Source of the DNA: Synechococcales cyanobacterium C42_A2020_086
GTDB taxonomy: Bacteria; Cyanobacteriota; Cyanobacteriia; Elainellales; Elainellaceae
Assembly: GCA_015272325.1 (NCBI GenBank)
Contig: JACYLU010000031.1
Span: forward strand, 62,001 to 126,000
Reading direction: 5' to 3'
Length of the DNA stretch: 64,000 nucleotides
How positions within the stretch are numbered: the stretch's first letter is position 1; the number at the start of each line of letters is the position of its first letter. The notes under the pieces are model-generated. The model saw nothing but the letters and a program-made list of their open reading frames with translations, was not told where the DNA came from and made no database searches. This document shows, one piece after another, positions 39,401-46,304 of the stretch. A program made the translations under genes and the position numbers.

Positions 39401-41775
39401 GAGACGTTGAGACGGAGTTGATTATTGACAATGGTGAAGGCGCTATTGTCTGTATCGCCTGGACCTTCTACGAGTTGATAGGTATGGGAATCGTTGGTAT
39501 TGGCATCGATGGTCGTGAAGGTGCCTACGGTTGACCCGGCAGGTACATTCTCGTTGATGGCGGTAGCACTCAAGTTGAGTGCTGTTGGTGCCACGTTGGC
39601 TGGCGTTTCCGGCAGGTCATTGATGGTGATTGTGAATTCTTTCTCGAAACTCAGCCCGCCCCGATCGGTGGCTCGAATGCGGATTGCATAGGTGGGTTTG
39701 GTTTCAAAATCGGGGGAAACGTTGATGCGGAGCTGATTATTGGTGATTGTGAAGGCAGCGTTATCGCCGAAGCTCGGCACCAAGCTATAGGTAAAGGTGT
39801 CGCCGGCATCGGGATCCACGGCCGTCAGCACGCCGATCAGCGAGTTTGCTGGCACATTCTCGTTGATGGCAGTACTACTGAGCTGAATATCCGTCGGTCT
39901 TTCGTTGACATTCGCAATCGTGATTGTGAACGGATCTTCTCGAGTTAAGCCACGCGGATCGGTTGTACGAACGCGAATGGTGTAGGTAGACTTGGTTTCA
40001 AAATCCGGCGAGATATTGAGGCGCAGCTGATTGCCGGTAATGGAAAACGCGGTGTTGTCCGTATTACCAGGAATGGGAACTAGGCTATAGACAAACGCTG
40101 TATCGTTGTCTGGATCCACCGTTGTGAAAGTGCCAACCACCGTATTGGGCGCCACGTTCTCATTGACCGTCGTGCTGCTTAGCGTTGTGCTGGTTGGCGC
40201 TTCCGGCAAATCAATGACGGTAATTGGAATAATTTTTTCGTAGCTGCGACCGCCCTGATCAGTCGTCCGCACCCGAATTGAGTAAGCAGACTTGGCTTCA
40301 AAGTTAGGAGAATTAATGATCCGCAGTTGGTTATTGACGATCCTGAAGGCGCTATTGTCGGTGCTGCCCTCACCCGCGACTAGCTCGTAGGTATGGGTAT
40401 CGCCGGCATCGGGATCGACGGTAGAGAAAGTGCCAACGAGGCTGTTATCTCCAACATTCTCATTAATACTGGTGCTGCTGAGGAGAATATCGGTGGGAGC
40501 AGCATTGGGCGGCGTCGAGACCTGAAAAAACCTCTGATACACCCCGTCGCTGCTGCCGTCTTGCCCGCGGCTCGTCCAACTAATGGCAAAGTTACCGCTG
40601 GCATCGGACGCAACTGCCGAGAAGCGCTGATCATTGAGCGTCGTTCTGTTGACTAGAAACTCATTGCCGTCTGCTCCTGGTAACGGAGCACCATTAGCGC
40701 CAAAGCGACGACCATAGACGCCGCTACCTGCTCCATCAATCCCGGTCCAGGTAATGATAAACCCGCCGGTTCGCAGCATCCGCACCTGGGAATACTGCTG
40801 ACTGCCGGTAGAGCTAGTGTTGACTTTGAATTCGTTGCCAAGGGCAACCCCGTTGCTGTCGTAGCGCCGAGCGAAAACTTCCTCTCCTTCAAAGCCCGCC
40901 TGATTACTCGTCCAGCTGATCACAAAGTTGCCCGCTGCATCCATCGAGACGCTGGGTTGCCGCTGGGCATTACTGGTATTGATGGTATTGACCTGAAACT
41001 CTCCGCCCCGCTTGGTGCCATCGGCATTAAACCGCTGCGCAAAGATGCCCCAGGAGTTACCGTCTTGACCGTCGCTTTCCCAGACCACCACAAAATTGCC
41101 GTTGGCATCCATGGCAACCGACGCATTCTGCTGATCGCCCGTGGTGAAGGAATTCACCAAAATTTCGTTACTGGATAGCGGCGTTCCATCCTTGTTGAAG
41201 CGGCGGGCAAAAATATCATTTCTGCCTCCAGGAACTTGGTTGGTGCTCGTCCAGACCACCACGAAATCGCCATCAGCATCTACGGCAATCGAGGCATTGC
41301 TCTGATCCGAGGCAGTTGTGCGGTTGACTAGAAACGGTCCACCTAAAGCCGTGCCATTGCGGTCGTAGCGCTGGGCATAGACGCCATAACCACTCTCATC
41401 GTCGTACAGGTAGCCGCCCCGTCCTGACCAGGTGATAATGAAATCGCCCTCATCATCCATGGCGACAGCCGACGCCAACTGGTTTCCTCGCAGTTGATCA
41501 CCTGGTGCAGGAGTATCGCTATTGACGCGGAATTCCGCCCCCCAAGTCTGTGTGGCAGCATCATAACGCCGGGCATAGACCCCCCATTCTGTTGGCCGAC
41601 TGGGAACATCCTGCCCTTGACTCGACCAAGTGACGACCAAATTGCCATTCGCATCCATGCTGATCGCCTGCATGGGACGCTCGTTGACCGCACCAAACGC
41701 TAGGGTTGAGGAGGTAATCTGAATACCCGTGGTGAATTGGTTAACCTGGAATTCGTCACTCGCAATGAATGGCAT
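33409..41775 (-). CDS. Giant cadherin-like/RTX repeat protein (2788 aa)
   Basis: No Sec signal peptide. Residues about 6-415 hold seven units of about 55 residues, each with a VNxxTTGDQ-like start and SVAMDANGNFVVVW core, suggesting a seven-bladed propeller. Residues about 420-1750 contain thirteen cadherin-like units averaging about 100 residues (xENxPxGTxVGxFSTxDPD, DNxAFTIxGNQLRLN, FExxxSYSIRVRTTD). Five further repeats follow (YxENAGxV, LSFTPQSGITGxFDAxTGVLTFSG), then calcium-binding RTX nonapeptides (GGSGNDQLFGGSGRDTLLGG) around residues 2510-2700 and a C-terminal region ending LTRADIVISN, consistent with type I secretion. Inferred role: calcium-dependent surface adhesion or cell-cell contact. 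No ABC/HlyD secretion genes are in the window. Internal units are nearly identical at DNA level in two places. Confidence 0.93.
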   Translation of the reverse strand: MPFIASDEFQVNQFTTGIQITSSTLAFGAVNERPMQAISMDANGNLVVTWSSQGQDVPSRPTEWGVYARRYDAATQTWGAEFRVNSDTPAPGDQLRGNQLASAVAMDDEGDFIITWSGRGGYLYDDESGYGVYAQRYDRNGTALGGPFLVNRTTASDQSNASIAVDADGDFVVVWTSTNQVPGGRNDIFARRFNKDGTPLSSNEILVNSFTTGDQQNASVAMDANGNFVVVWESDGQDGNSWGIFAQRFNADGTKRGGEFQVNTINTSNAQRQPSVSMDAAGNFVISWTSNQAGFEGEEVFARRYDSNGVALGNEFKVNTSSTGSQQYSQVRMLRTGGFIITWTGIDGAGSGVYGRRFGANGAPLPGADGNEFLVNRTTLNDQRFSAVASDASGNFAISWTSRGQDGSSDGVYQRFFQVSTPPNAAPTDILLSSTSINENVGDNSLVGTFSTVDPDAGDTHTYELVAGEGSTDNSAFRIVNNQLRIINSPNFEAKSAYSIRVRTTDQGGRSYEKIIPITVIDLPEAPTSTTLSSTTVNENVAPNTVVGTFTTVDPDNDTAFVYSLVPIPGNTDNTAFSITGNQLRLNISPDFETKSTYTIRVRTTDPRGLTREDPFTITIANVNERPTDIQLSSTAINENVPANSLIGVLTAVDPDAGDTFTYSLVPSFGDNAAFTITNNQLRINVSPDFETKPTYAIRIRATDRGGLSFEKEFTITINDLPETPANVAPTALNLSATAINENVPAGSTVGTFTTIDANTNDSHTYQLVEGPGDTDNSAFTIVNNQLRLNVSPNFEAKSSYSIRVRTTDQGGLNFERAFTITVNDLNEAPTALLLSSNQINENVPANTLVGRFSAIDPDAGDTAFTYALVSDGTSNDNSAFTIVGNELRINTVPDFETKSRYSILVRVTDRNGTGLSLTQRFTINVIDGVDPGAPTDLLLSNDIIDENVPINTLVGTLSTVDADSTEPFTYTLVPTFGDAASFEIVGNQLRIKTSPNFEVKPSYSIRVTTRDSTGQSFTKTLTIRVRDVNEAPTNLTLSASSVDENRPIGTIVGTFSTVDPDAGDTHTYSLVAGEGGNDNNAFTISGNQLRLNVVPNFEAKPSYSIRVRSTDSRNLFIERALKINVNDLSEAPTDITLSSNTVDENRPIGTIVGTFSTVDPDAGDTHTYSLVAGEGGNDNNAFTISGNQLRLNVVPNFEAKPSYSIRVRSTDSRNQTFEKVFTVTIRNLDEAPTNIALSSTNIEENKPAGTVVGTLTAIDSDIGDTHTFSLVTGEGSTDNSAFTIVGNQLRINVSPDFETKPTYSIRVRTTDSKGLSFERSFTINVVDLSELPGTTPPRDLLLSSNRIEENRPVGTVVGNFSTIDPDIGDTHTYTLVAGEGSTDNNAFTIVGNQLRLNRIPDFETQSSYSIRVRTADSRGLAFEKIFTINVIDLPELPGTTPPRDLLLSRTSIDENRPVGTVVGNFSTIDPDIGDTHTYTLVAGEGSTDNNAFTIVGNQLRLNRIPDFETQSSYSIRVRTSDVGGLSFEKVFRISVNDLPEQPGTTPPQDLLLSSNRIDENRPVGTVVGNFSTIDPDIGDTHTYTLVAGEGSTDNNAFTIVGNQLRLNRIPDFETKPTYSIRVRTSDVGGLSFEKTFTVFVNDLRERPGDTAPTDLLLSRTTVNENVPIGSLVGTLSTVDADQDDRFTYSLVPGFGDNAAFTIVDNELRTNAPVDFETKSSYTVQITTTDVGGRSFTKTLTIGVINLDDPPIVTPSAGALSYVEQAGAVPIDGGIRVSDVDSPNLTSATVRLLDYVAGQDRLSFTPQAGITGNFDAANGLLTFSGVAPIASYQTLLRSVAYTNTSNNPTPASRTVQFSVRDATTTSNLATRSIQIRAIDSPPVVATSAGGVSYLENAGEVIVDAGIRLSDEDSLDLTGATVRIGGHRPNQDRLSFTPQSGITGSFEADTGVLTLTGTASLASYQAALRSVTYANTSNSPNTAPRTIQFSVRDRTTESNVATRSIQITAVNTAPTVTLARGPLIYTENAAAVALDSQLTLTDPDSLNLAGATVQLVGYVAGQDSLSFTPQSGIRGGFDAKTGVLNFSGIAPIGSYQALLRSVTYRNSSDNPNVGNRTLQVSVRDAAASSNPVTRPLRVISVNDPPTLKLSRQTIAFTGGRPIVLDPQLQLSDLDHTMLSGATLTLRGFVAGEDTLLMNDQNGITSRFDPGTGVLTLTGTASVANYQTALRSVRYLNSSTTPTTTSRTVEWRVRDGVDASASVRLTLQFDATFLLPTLDLNGSGVGVDLNRTFVVSGPPVTLVASDARFTNQDYPSLSSARVVISNLLDGANEMLLVDTVGTGISAAYDAIQGVLTLSGRAPLPSYLQVLRSVRYQNRSNTPDTTTRTILFTLSDGNRTSVPAQATVQIAPINLVNGASNGGQLLETTPATDLITALDGNDTVVSILSNLQQNDIINGGGGSDTFRLLDGSGTARVEVENPMNQIGGILTGNTTITNFEIFDFSGFTGTTVMVGSAASDQLIGGRGNDQIFGKGGNDQLTGNSGNDLLDGGTGNDRMEGGTGDDLYIVDSPNDSVLEVVDAGFDTVQASVNWTLGNHLEALTLTGRARVGVGNALDNEITGNAGDNSLSGEAGDDWLSGEDGNDILNGGSGNDQLFGGSGRDTLLGGDGNDRLVGGDGRDRITGGKGQDSIVLTSARRNSLDVITDFRPIDDTLIISRSGFSPSLRLGRIARSRFVLGNRAQDRMDRFIYNRGTGVLFFDRDGAGGLGAVAIARFTNRPSLTRADIVISN
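36931..37695. repeat. Three identical 135-bp segments, 315-bp period
   Basis: Segments 36931-37065, 37246-37380 and 37561-37695 are identical by eye and exactly 315 bp (105 codons) apart, corresponding to cadherin-like units 12, 11 and 10 of the giant gene. Similarity continues with a few changes on both sides. Confidence 0.9.
38130..38631. repeat. Perfect 202-bp direct repeat, 300-bp period
   Basis: 38130-38331 and 38430-38631 are identical over 202 bp and offset by exactly 300 bp (100 codons). They encode most of cadherin-like units 8 and 7 of the giant gene. Confidence 0.92.
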
Positions 41776-41982
41776 AGAAGTCGTCCCGCTGGGTCCTCAC
41801 AAAAGGGAAATTTCCCCCAGTGGAAGGGTACCCATTTCGGTGCAAACAGTTACAACGCCCTTAGGAGAGTCCACACGGTGGCTGGCTCGATAGGACCTCT
41901 GCCGATTGCTTTTAACGCACTCAATATCAAGCTTTGTATTAAGCTCTGTAAATTCTGTGATTGGGAAGGATTTCGTTAAGGT

Positions 41983-41999
41983 CTCATTGACGCAATGAG
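41983..41999. promoter_or_regulatory. Perfect 7-bp hairpin
   Basis: CTCATTG (41983-41989), loop acg, CAATGAG (41993-41999). No T-run follows on either strand, so it is more likely an operator or leader structure than a terminator. Confidence 0.4.
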
Positions 42000-42148
42000 T
42001 TGCCGTAGGCTTGGTATTAAGAAGCCAGATGAACCCGACAAAATTCCTTCTTGGGTGGTATGTCCTGAGAAGAGCATTAAATGCAAGAGTTTCCTGCTTA
42101 GGATAGTTCAGCCCGCGGATAATACCACTTAAAATCTCAAGTATTGTT

Positions 42149-42169
42149 GTATTCTTAAATACAGAATAC
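42149..42169. promoter_or_regulatory. Inverted repeat GTATTC-N9-GAATAC, possible operator
   Basis: GTATTC (42149-42154) and GAATAC (42164-42169) flank nine bases in an AT-rich stretch, 44 bp before the small ORF at 42213. The position overlaps where its promoter would lie; TTGTAT and TTATTGA-like elements are nearby but spacing is not ideal. Confidence 0.4.
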
Positions 42170-42212
42170 GTTATTGATTGTTTACTGCCGTTTTAAATGA
42201 GACTTGAGAGCT

Positions 42213-42332
42213 ATGTTGAAGCATCGAATTCCCTACCAAACAGGGGCAAAACCGCCTCACGCTCCAACTTCGTCCTCGCCTCAGTCTGCTACTCCTTCAA
42301 CCACTTCCCCTCATTCTGCTGGTTCAAAGTAG
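42213..42332 (+). CDS. 39-residue ORF in a small terminator-bounded unit
   Basis: ATG 42213 follows a weak GAGAG ribosome site. The peptide begins MLKHRIPYQTGAKPP and is then rich in Ser, Pro, Thr and Ala, with no Cys and no hydrophobic segment. I recognise no family. Support for expression comes from context: an inverted repeat and AT-rich region upstream and a strong intrinsic terminator 45 bp downstream on the same strand. The transcript could equally be a non-coding RNA whose reading frame is accidental. Confidence 0.4.
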   Translation: MLKHRIPYQTGAKPPHAPTSSSPQSATPSTTSPHSAGSK

Positions 42333-42376
42333 TGACTAATTAACAAATTAAAGTGGCGATTATGCTTTCATTCCAG

Positions 42377-42399
42377 GCGCTAGACATTAGCGCTTTTTT
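42377..42399 (+). terminator. Strong intrinsic terminator, plus strand
   Basis: GCGCTA (42377-42382), loop gacat, TAGCGC (42388-42393), then six T (42394-42399). It overlaps the last codons and stop of the convergent glycosyltransferase gene, so on the plus strand it can only end a transcript started upstream, near 42150-42213. Confidence 0.8.
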
Positions 42400-43336
42400 G
42401 TTGGCTTTGCTGATTGTGATACGCGGCATAGACCCCTTGAACGTTATACCAATTCAGAAAAATGCGGGCAATTTCTAAAGCGAACTGGGGTTTTCCTTGA
42501 TCGATTAACCATTGCAACAGCGGAGCTAGGGTTCGTTCGTTCAGCAGTCCCCCCAGCGAAAGCCCACCCCAGAGTAGGCGGTGGAGCCAAGTCATTTGAA
42601 TCATCATTCGCACTTCCCAAGTGGGGTGCTTTTGATAAAACAAAACGCCCATGCGACCACGCTGAATTTCTTGGTCAATCAGCCGCGGCAATTGCTGCAA
42701 TGAGAACGGTGGATGCCAGTGGTAGCCCACAGCCGCCGGACATTTCACCAGCTTTAACCCGAGCCGCTTTAGCCGCACGCCTAGTTCCAAATCTTCCCAG
42801 CCGTAGAGCTGAAAGCGAGTATCAAACAACCCTGCTTGCTCTAGCCAGTGCCGGGCAATGGCGACGTTGCCGGTGGCAAAATAGGCTGCTGAAACGTCGG
42901 TGAGCTTGAAGGGTTCTGCCGTTGGGTTATCGAAGTTGCAGGTGTTGATGACTCGACCGTAGGTAAAGACCCGGTCACTACCGATAGTCTGTTGAGCGGC
43001 GATTAAGCCATTGGCATGGGCCTGCAAAAATCCTTCAGTGACCACCAAATCGCTGTCGATAAATACAATCACATCTCCCAATGCCTGCTGCACCCCTAAA
43101 TTGCGGGCGGCGGCTGGCCCTTGGTGCGCTTGCCGAAACAAACGAACATGGGGAAACTGATCGGACTGGGCTTGCAGCCAGGCCACGGTGCTATCGGTAG
43201 AGCCATCATCCACCACAATCACTTCGTAGGTTTGAATTACTCCCTGGGGCGACAACTGCTGCTGTTCTAGGGCCCGCAGACACTTTTCTAGAATTGGCAG
43301 CCGATTGTAGGTTGGAATCACAACGCTTAAAAACAC
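42380..43336 (-). CDS. Glycosyltransferase family 2 protein
   Basis: 318 residues from GTG 43336. MFLSVVIPTYNRLPILEKCL, VIVVDDGSTDST and DVIVFIDSDLVVTEGFL contain the nucleotide-sugar fold and DSD metal motif, and FDTRFQLYGWEDLELGVRL holds the ED base motif typical of GT2 enzymes. It is an inverting glycosyltransferase; the C-terminal helices (MIQMTWLHRLLWGGLSLGG) may touch membrane. It lies next to the giant adhesin gene, so a role in surface glycan or glycoprotein decoration is possible but only inferred. Confidence 0.9.
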   Translation of the reverse strand: MFLSVVIPTYNRLPILEKCLRALEQQQLSPQGVIQTYEVIVVDDGSTDSTVAWLQAQSDQFPHVRLFRQAHQGPAAARNLGVQQALGDVIVFIDSDLVVTEGFLQAHANGLIAAQQTIGSDRVFTYGRVINTCNFDNPTAEPFKLTDVSAAYFATGNVAIARHWLEQAGLFDTRFQLYGWEDLELGVRLKRLGLKLVKCPAAVGYHWHPPFSLQQLPRLIDQEIQRGRMGVLFYQKHPTWEVRMMIQMTWLHRLLWGGLSLGGLLNERTLAPLLQWLIDQGKPQFALEIARIFLNWYNVQGVYAAYHNQQSQQKSANV

Positions 43337-43543
43337 AGGCTCATCCAGCGCACCATTCCAAATCCTAGCGTTATTCGTAGCTCATCGATGGCGAGGCGGA
43401 AGCGCATTACCCAGCATTGACTGCAAAATCTGTTGCAAAATCTGTACCGCGTCAAACAGGAATTGAAGCAGATTTAGTTAGATAATGAAAACCTTGTTAG
43501 CGAACGAAAGCACCGTAGGGTTGCGCCAGCGAGGAGAATTGGT

Positions 43544-44782
43544 ATGAAAGCGCAGGATTTGAAAGGAAAAACCATCGCCTTTGCCGGGTCAGGAGGACTG
43601 GATAGCTGTACAATCACCCGCTGGCTGACCGATCAAGGCGTTCATGTGGTGTGTTTCACCGCTGACCTGGGGCAACCCGATGAAGAGGATGTGGGAGCAA
43701 TCCGGGAACGCATGCTGAAGGCTGGGGCCACGGACTTCGTGCTGCTGCCGGCCCGCGAAGCGATTGCCGAAGCTGGAATGCAGGTGATTCAGGCTCAGGC
43801 CTGCTATGAAGGGCGCTACTGGAATACAACCGGCATTGCTCGCTGCGTGCTCACCAAAGCCATGATTGAGCAAATGCAGCAACGCGGGCTGACGATTTTT
43901 AGCCACGGAGCCACCGGGCGCGGCAACGACCAGGTGCGGTTTCAGCTGATCACGAACATGCTGGCTCCCGAGTTCGAGGTATATGCCCCCTGGCGGGACG
44001 AGGAATTCCTGTCGCGGTTTCCTGGTCGCAGCGAAATGATTGATTTTTGCCAGGAGAACGGGCTGCCCGTATCAGCCACCAAAGAAAAGCCCTATTCTAC
44101 CGATGCAAACCTGCTGGGGCTGACCCACGAATCAGGACTGCTAGAGTCCTTGACTACCCCTGCCCATTTCGTGAAGCCGATCATGGGCTGCTATCCTCAG
44201 GATGCGCCCGATACTGGCGAGGAGTTTAGTGTCCGGTTTGAGCAAGGGCGTCCGGTGGCGATCAACGGAGAAGCGGTTGATCTAGTCGAGGCGTTTTTGC
44301 GAGCCAATGCGATTGGCGGTCGGCATGGGGTTGGCATTGGCATCCATCTCGTGGAAAACCGCTTTGTGGGAATTAAGTCGCGCGGCGTCTACGAAAGCCC
44401 TGGCGTAGAACTTCTGGGCACCTGCTATGCCTACTTGCTGCAGCTGATCCTCGATCGGCGAGCGCGAGAATTTTTCGACCAGCTTTCGCTGCTGATCGCC
44501 AAGCAGATTTACCAGGGGCACTGGTTTGACCTAGCCACGCAGATGGCCTTGCAAGCGCTTCAGCCCACAGTAGCTTTGGCAACGGGTACAATTACCGTCT
44601 CGGTCTACCGCGGCACCCTCTCGTTTGTGGCAGCCACCGACATTCCCCACTCCATCTACTCTGAGGAAAATGCCTCTATGGAAGGCGTCGGTGACTACAA
44701 CCACACCGACTCGGAAGGGCTACTGCGGGTGTTTGGCGTCAGTGCTCGGGTGCTGGCTACCAGTGGTCAGGTCAAGCTCTAG
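43544..44782 (+). CDS. argG: Argininosuccinate synthase
   Basis: 412 residues from ATG 43544 with GAGGAG about eight bases upstream. GSGGLDSCTITRWL is the PP-loop that binds ATP, FTADLGQPDEEDV the citrulline/aspartate region, and HGATGRGNDQVRFQL, KEKPYSTDANLLGLTHESG, EFSVRFEQGRPVAING and IKSRGVYESPG are further family blocks. It joins citrulline and aspartate in arginine synthesis. The usual cyanobacterial ArgG has GGVDTS and LAADLGQGDE (from memory); this protein reads GGLDSC and LGQPDEED, mixing features of the short and the E. coli-like subtypes, so it may be a transferred or second copy. Confidence 0.92.
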   Translation: MKAQDLKGKTIAFAGSGGLDSCTITRWLTDQGVHVVCFTADLGQPDEEDVGAIRERMLKAGATDFVLLPAREAIAEAGMQVIQAQACYEGRYWNTTGIARCVLTKAMIEQMQQRGLTIFSHGATGRGNDQVRFQLITNMLAPEFEVYAPWRDEEFLSRFPGRSEMIDFCQENGLPVSATKEKPYSTDANLLGLTHESGLLESLTTPAHFVKPIMGCYPQDAPDTGEEFSVRFEQGRPVAINGEAVDLVEAFLRANAIGGRHGVGIGIHLVENRFVGIKSRGVYESPGVELLGTCYAYLLQLILDRRAREFFDQLSLLIAKQIYQGHWFDLATQMALQALQPTVALATGTITVSVYRGTLSFVAATDIPHSIYSEENASMEGVGDYNHTDSEGLLRVFGVSARVLATSGQVKL

Positions 44783-44794
44783 AATGGGGCATCG

Positions 44795-45421
44795 CTAGGC
44801 GCTCGGTCGAGTATTAGCACTAGTTGAGCGCCAATAAACCAGCCCGATCCAGCCGATCACCAGGCCCAGTGCCACAAAAGCAAACTGAGCGACCCAGGTA
44901 ATGAGCTGCTCCAAGGGAACAAGGCGACCTACAAAGTACGACAGGCTGACCATCACCGACGCCCAGATAGCCGCTCCAGCGAGGTTGCAGAGCAGAAACT
45001 GGACGTAGGGCATCTTTGCTGTGCCTGCCAACGGTCCAGCGAAAATGCGCAGCAGAGCCACGAAACGCCCCAGAAACACAGCTTGCGCCGCATTTTCAGC
45101 AAAGCGATCGCGGACTTCGATCAGCTGTTCTTCGGTGAGGCGGAATAGCCGCCCGATCCGAGTGAGTAATGACCAGCCGCCGTAAAAGCCGATCCAGTAG
45201 CCAAGATTATCGCCCAGCACTGCTCCCACGATGGCACTGCCCAGCACCAGCCAATAGTCAAGTTCGCCGCTGCCCGCCAGAAAGCCACCCACCAAGGTGA
45301 TGGTTTCGCCGGGAATGGGGATGCCTGTATTTTCGAGCAGAATGCCGCCAAACACTGCCCAGTAGCCGTATTGATGTGCGATTTCCTGGATGGTGTCGAG
45401 AGAGACCAGTTCAATAGACAT
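44795..45421 (-). CDS. DedA family membrane protein
   Basis: 208 residues with hydrophobic segments at about 20-60, 65-85, 140-165 and 175-195. GGILLENTGIPIPGETITLVGGFLAG, LGSAIVGAVLGDNLGYWIGF and FLGRFVALLRIFAGPLAGTAKMPYVQFLLCNLAGAAIWA are the conserved DedA core, including the re-entrant loop and the Phe-x-x-R pattern. DedA proteins belong to the SNARE-associated/VTT group and move lipids such as undecaprenyl phosphate between membrane leaflets in some bacteria. Convergent with argG, 12 bp apart. Confidence 0.92.
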   Translation of the reverse strand: MSIELVSLDTIQEIAHQYGYWAVFGGILLENTGIPIPGETITLVGGFLAGSGELDYWLVLGSAIVGAVLGDNLGYWIGFYGGWSLLTRIGRLFRLTEEQLIEVRDRFAENAAQAVFLGRFVALLRIFAGPLAGTAKMPYVQFLLCNLAGAAIWASVMVSLSYFVGRLVPLEQLITWVAQFAFVALGLVIGWIGLVYWRSTSANTRPSA

Positions 45422-45548
45422 GCAATACAGCCTTTACAAAGTTTTGTGAAAGTCTCTCATGATCTTGACGCAGGTTGAGGAGAAGTGTCAATGCGCTTGG
45501 AGACAGCTTTGCTCAAGGTTTTCCCAGAAGCGACAGATTAAATTCAGA

Positions 45549-46304
45549 TTAAATCCAAGTTTGATAGGTTGGTGGAGCCACAATCTTTAAATCACGGAGC
45601 GGCTGACCCGTCAGACAGCGCCAGTGGCAGACAAACAGATCCGGCTGCTGCACTCCCACACTGGCAACGGCTGGAATTGCCGGAAAGGGCCACAGCCGGT
45701 CGAACCACAGGCGTTGATTTTGCAGCCCAAATTGCAACAGATAGGTAGCCGGAGGAGCCGCCAGGGTATGCAGCAAACGCTGCCCAAAGCGGTAGAGGGG
45801 TTGCCGCCAACGGTCGGGCAGGTGGATCGGCTGCAGGTAGGAGGGAGCAGCTTCAGCTTGAGCTGCGGTTTGATCTGACATTGCCGATATTGCAGCAGCA
45901 TGAGCTGCCTGTCCAATCACCTCGGCATAGAGGGGACCTTTGACCGTCCAAACAATTGGTAACCAGAGATGGCCATCGCCGATCGGCATCTGTAGCGTTT
46001 GCATCACCCATCGCCGCAGTCCTGCTACCTCTCGACAGGCGGCATACAGGGCTTGTCCAGGGAACTCTAGGTCTGCGGGCAGCGCTAGGGTCAGGGGACA
46101 TAGCAGGGTTTCAGGAACAGCGGTCGGCAATTGAGCCACAGTCACAATGTCTACATCTACGGTTGTTGAGCCTCTGGCAACCGTATCAGCAGCGATCGCC
46201 TGTTTCAGGGCTGCAGCGCTGGGAGCGAGTCGAGTTAAGTCAGCCGCAGTAGGCAATTCGGGTTCATCGTGGTGGCCCTCAATGACGATCAGAACGCGCT
46301 TCAC
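45549..46304 (-). CDS. Conserved hypothetical protein
   Basis: 251 residues. MKRVLIVIEGHHDEPELPTAAD at the start looks like a small Rossmann-type strand with an acidic/His cluster. Middle residues include LWLPIVWTVKGPLYAEVIGQ and LPDRWRQPLYRFGQRLLHTL, and it ends LRDLKIVAPPTYQTWI. No membrane segment or known catalytic signature is evident. ATG at 46304 overlaps the stop of the upstream coiled-coil gene by 4 bp, so it is translationally coupled to it and is the third gene of an operon beginning with the reductase-like gene at 47862. I do not recognise a named family. Confidence 0.75.
   Translation of the reverse strand: MKRVLIVIEGHHDEPELPTAADLTRLAPSAAALKQAIAADTVARGSTTVDVDIVTVAQLPTAVPETLLCPLTLALPADLEFPGQALYAACREVAGLRRWVMQTLQMPIGDGHLWLPIVWTVKGPLYAEVIGQAAHAAAISAMSDQTAAQAEAAPSYLQPIHLPDRWRQPLYRFGQRLLHTLAAPPATYLLQFGLQNQRLWFDRLWPFPAIPAVASVGVQQPDLFVCHWRCLTGQPLRDLKIVAPPTYQTWI

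Larger units (their letters stand above)
41776..42212. other. Intergenic region upstream of the giant gene
   Basis: About 440 bp separate the giant gene start from the small plus-strand ORF. It contains a perfect hairpin CTCATTG-acg-CAATGAG at 41983-41999 and an inverted repeat described separately. No other ORF is convincing; a plus-strand frame at 41737-41979 is antisense to the giant gene start and is not called. Confidence 0.5.

Noticed and set aside
33409-41775. CRISPR-like interpretation of the periodic DNA repeats
   Set aside because: The periods (300 and 315 bp) and repeat lengths (135-202 bp) follow coding units of a continuous reading frame, unlike short CRISPR repeats.
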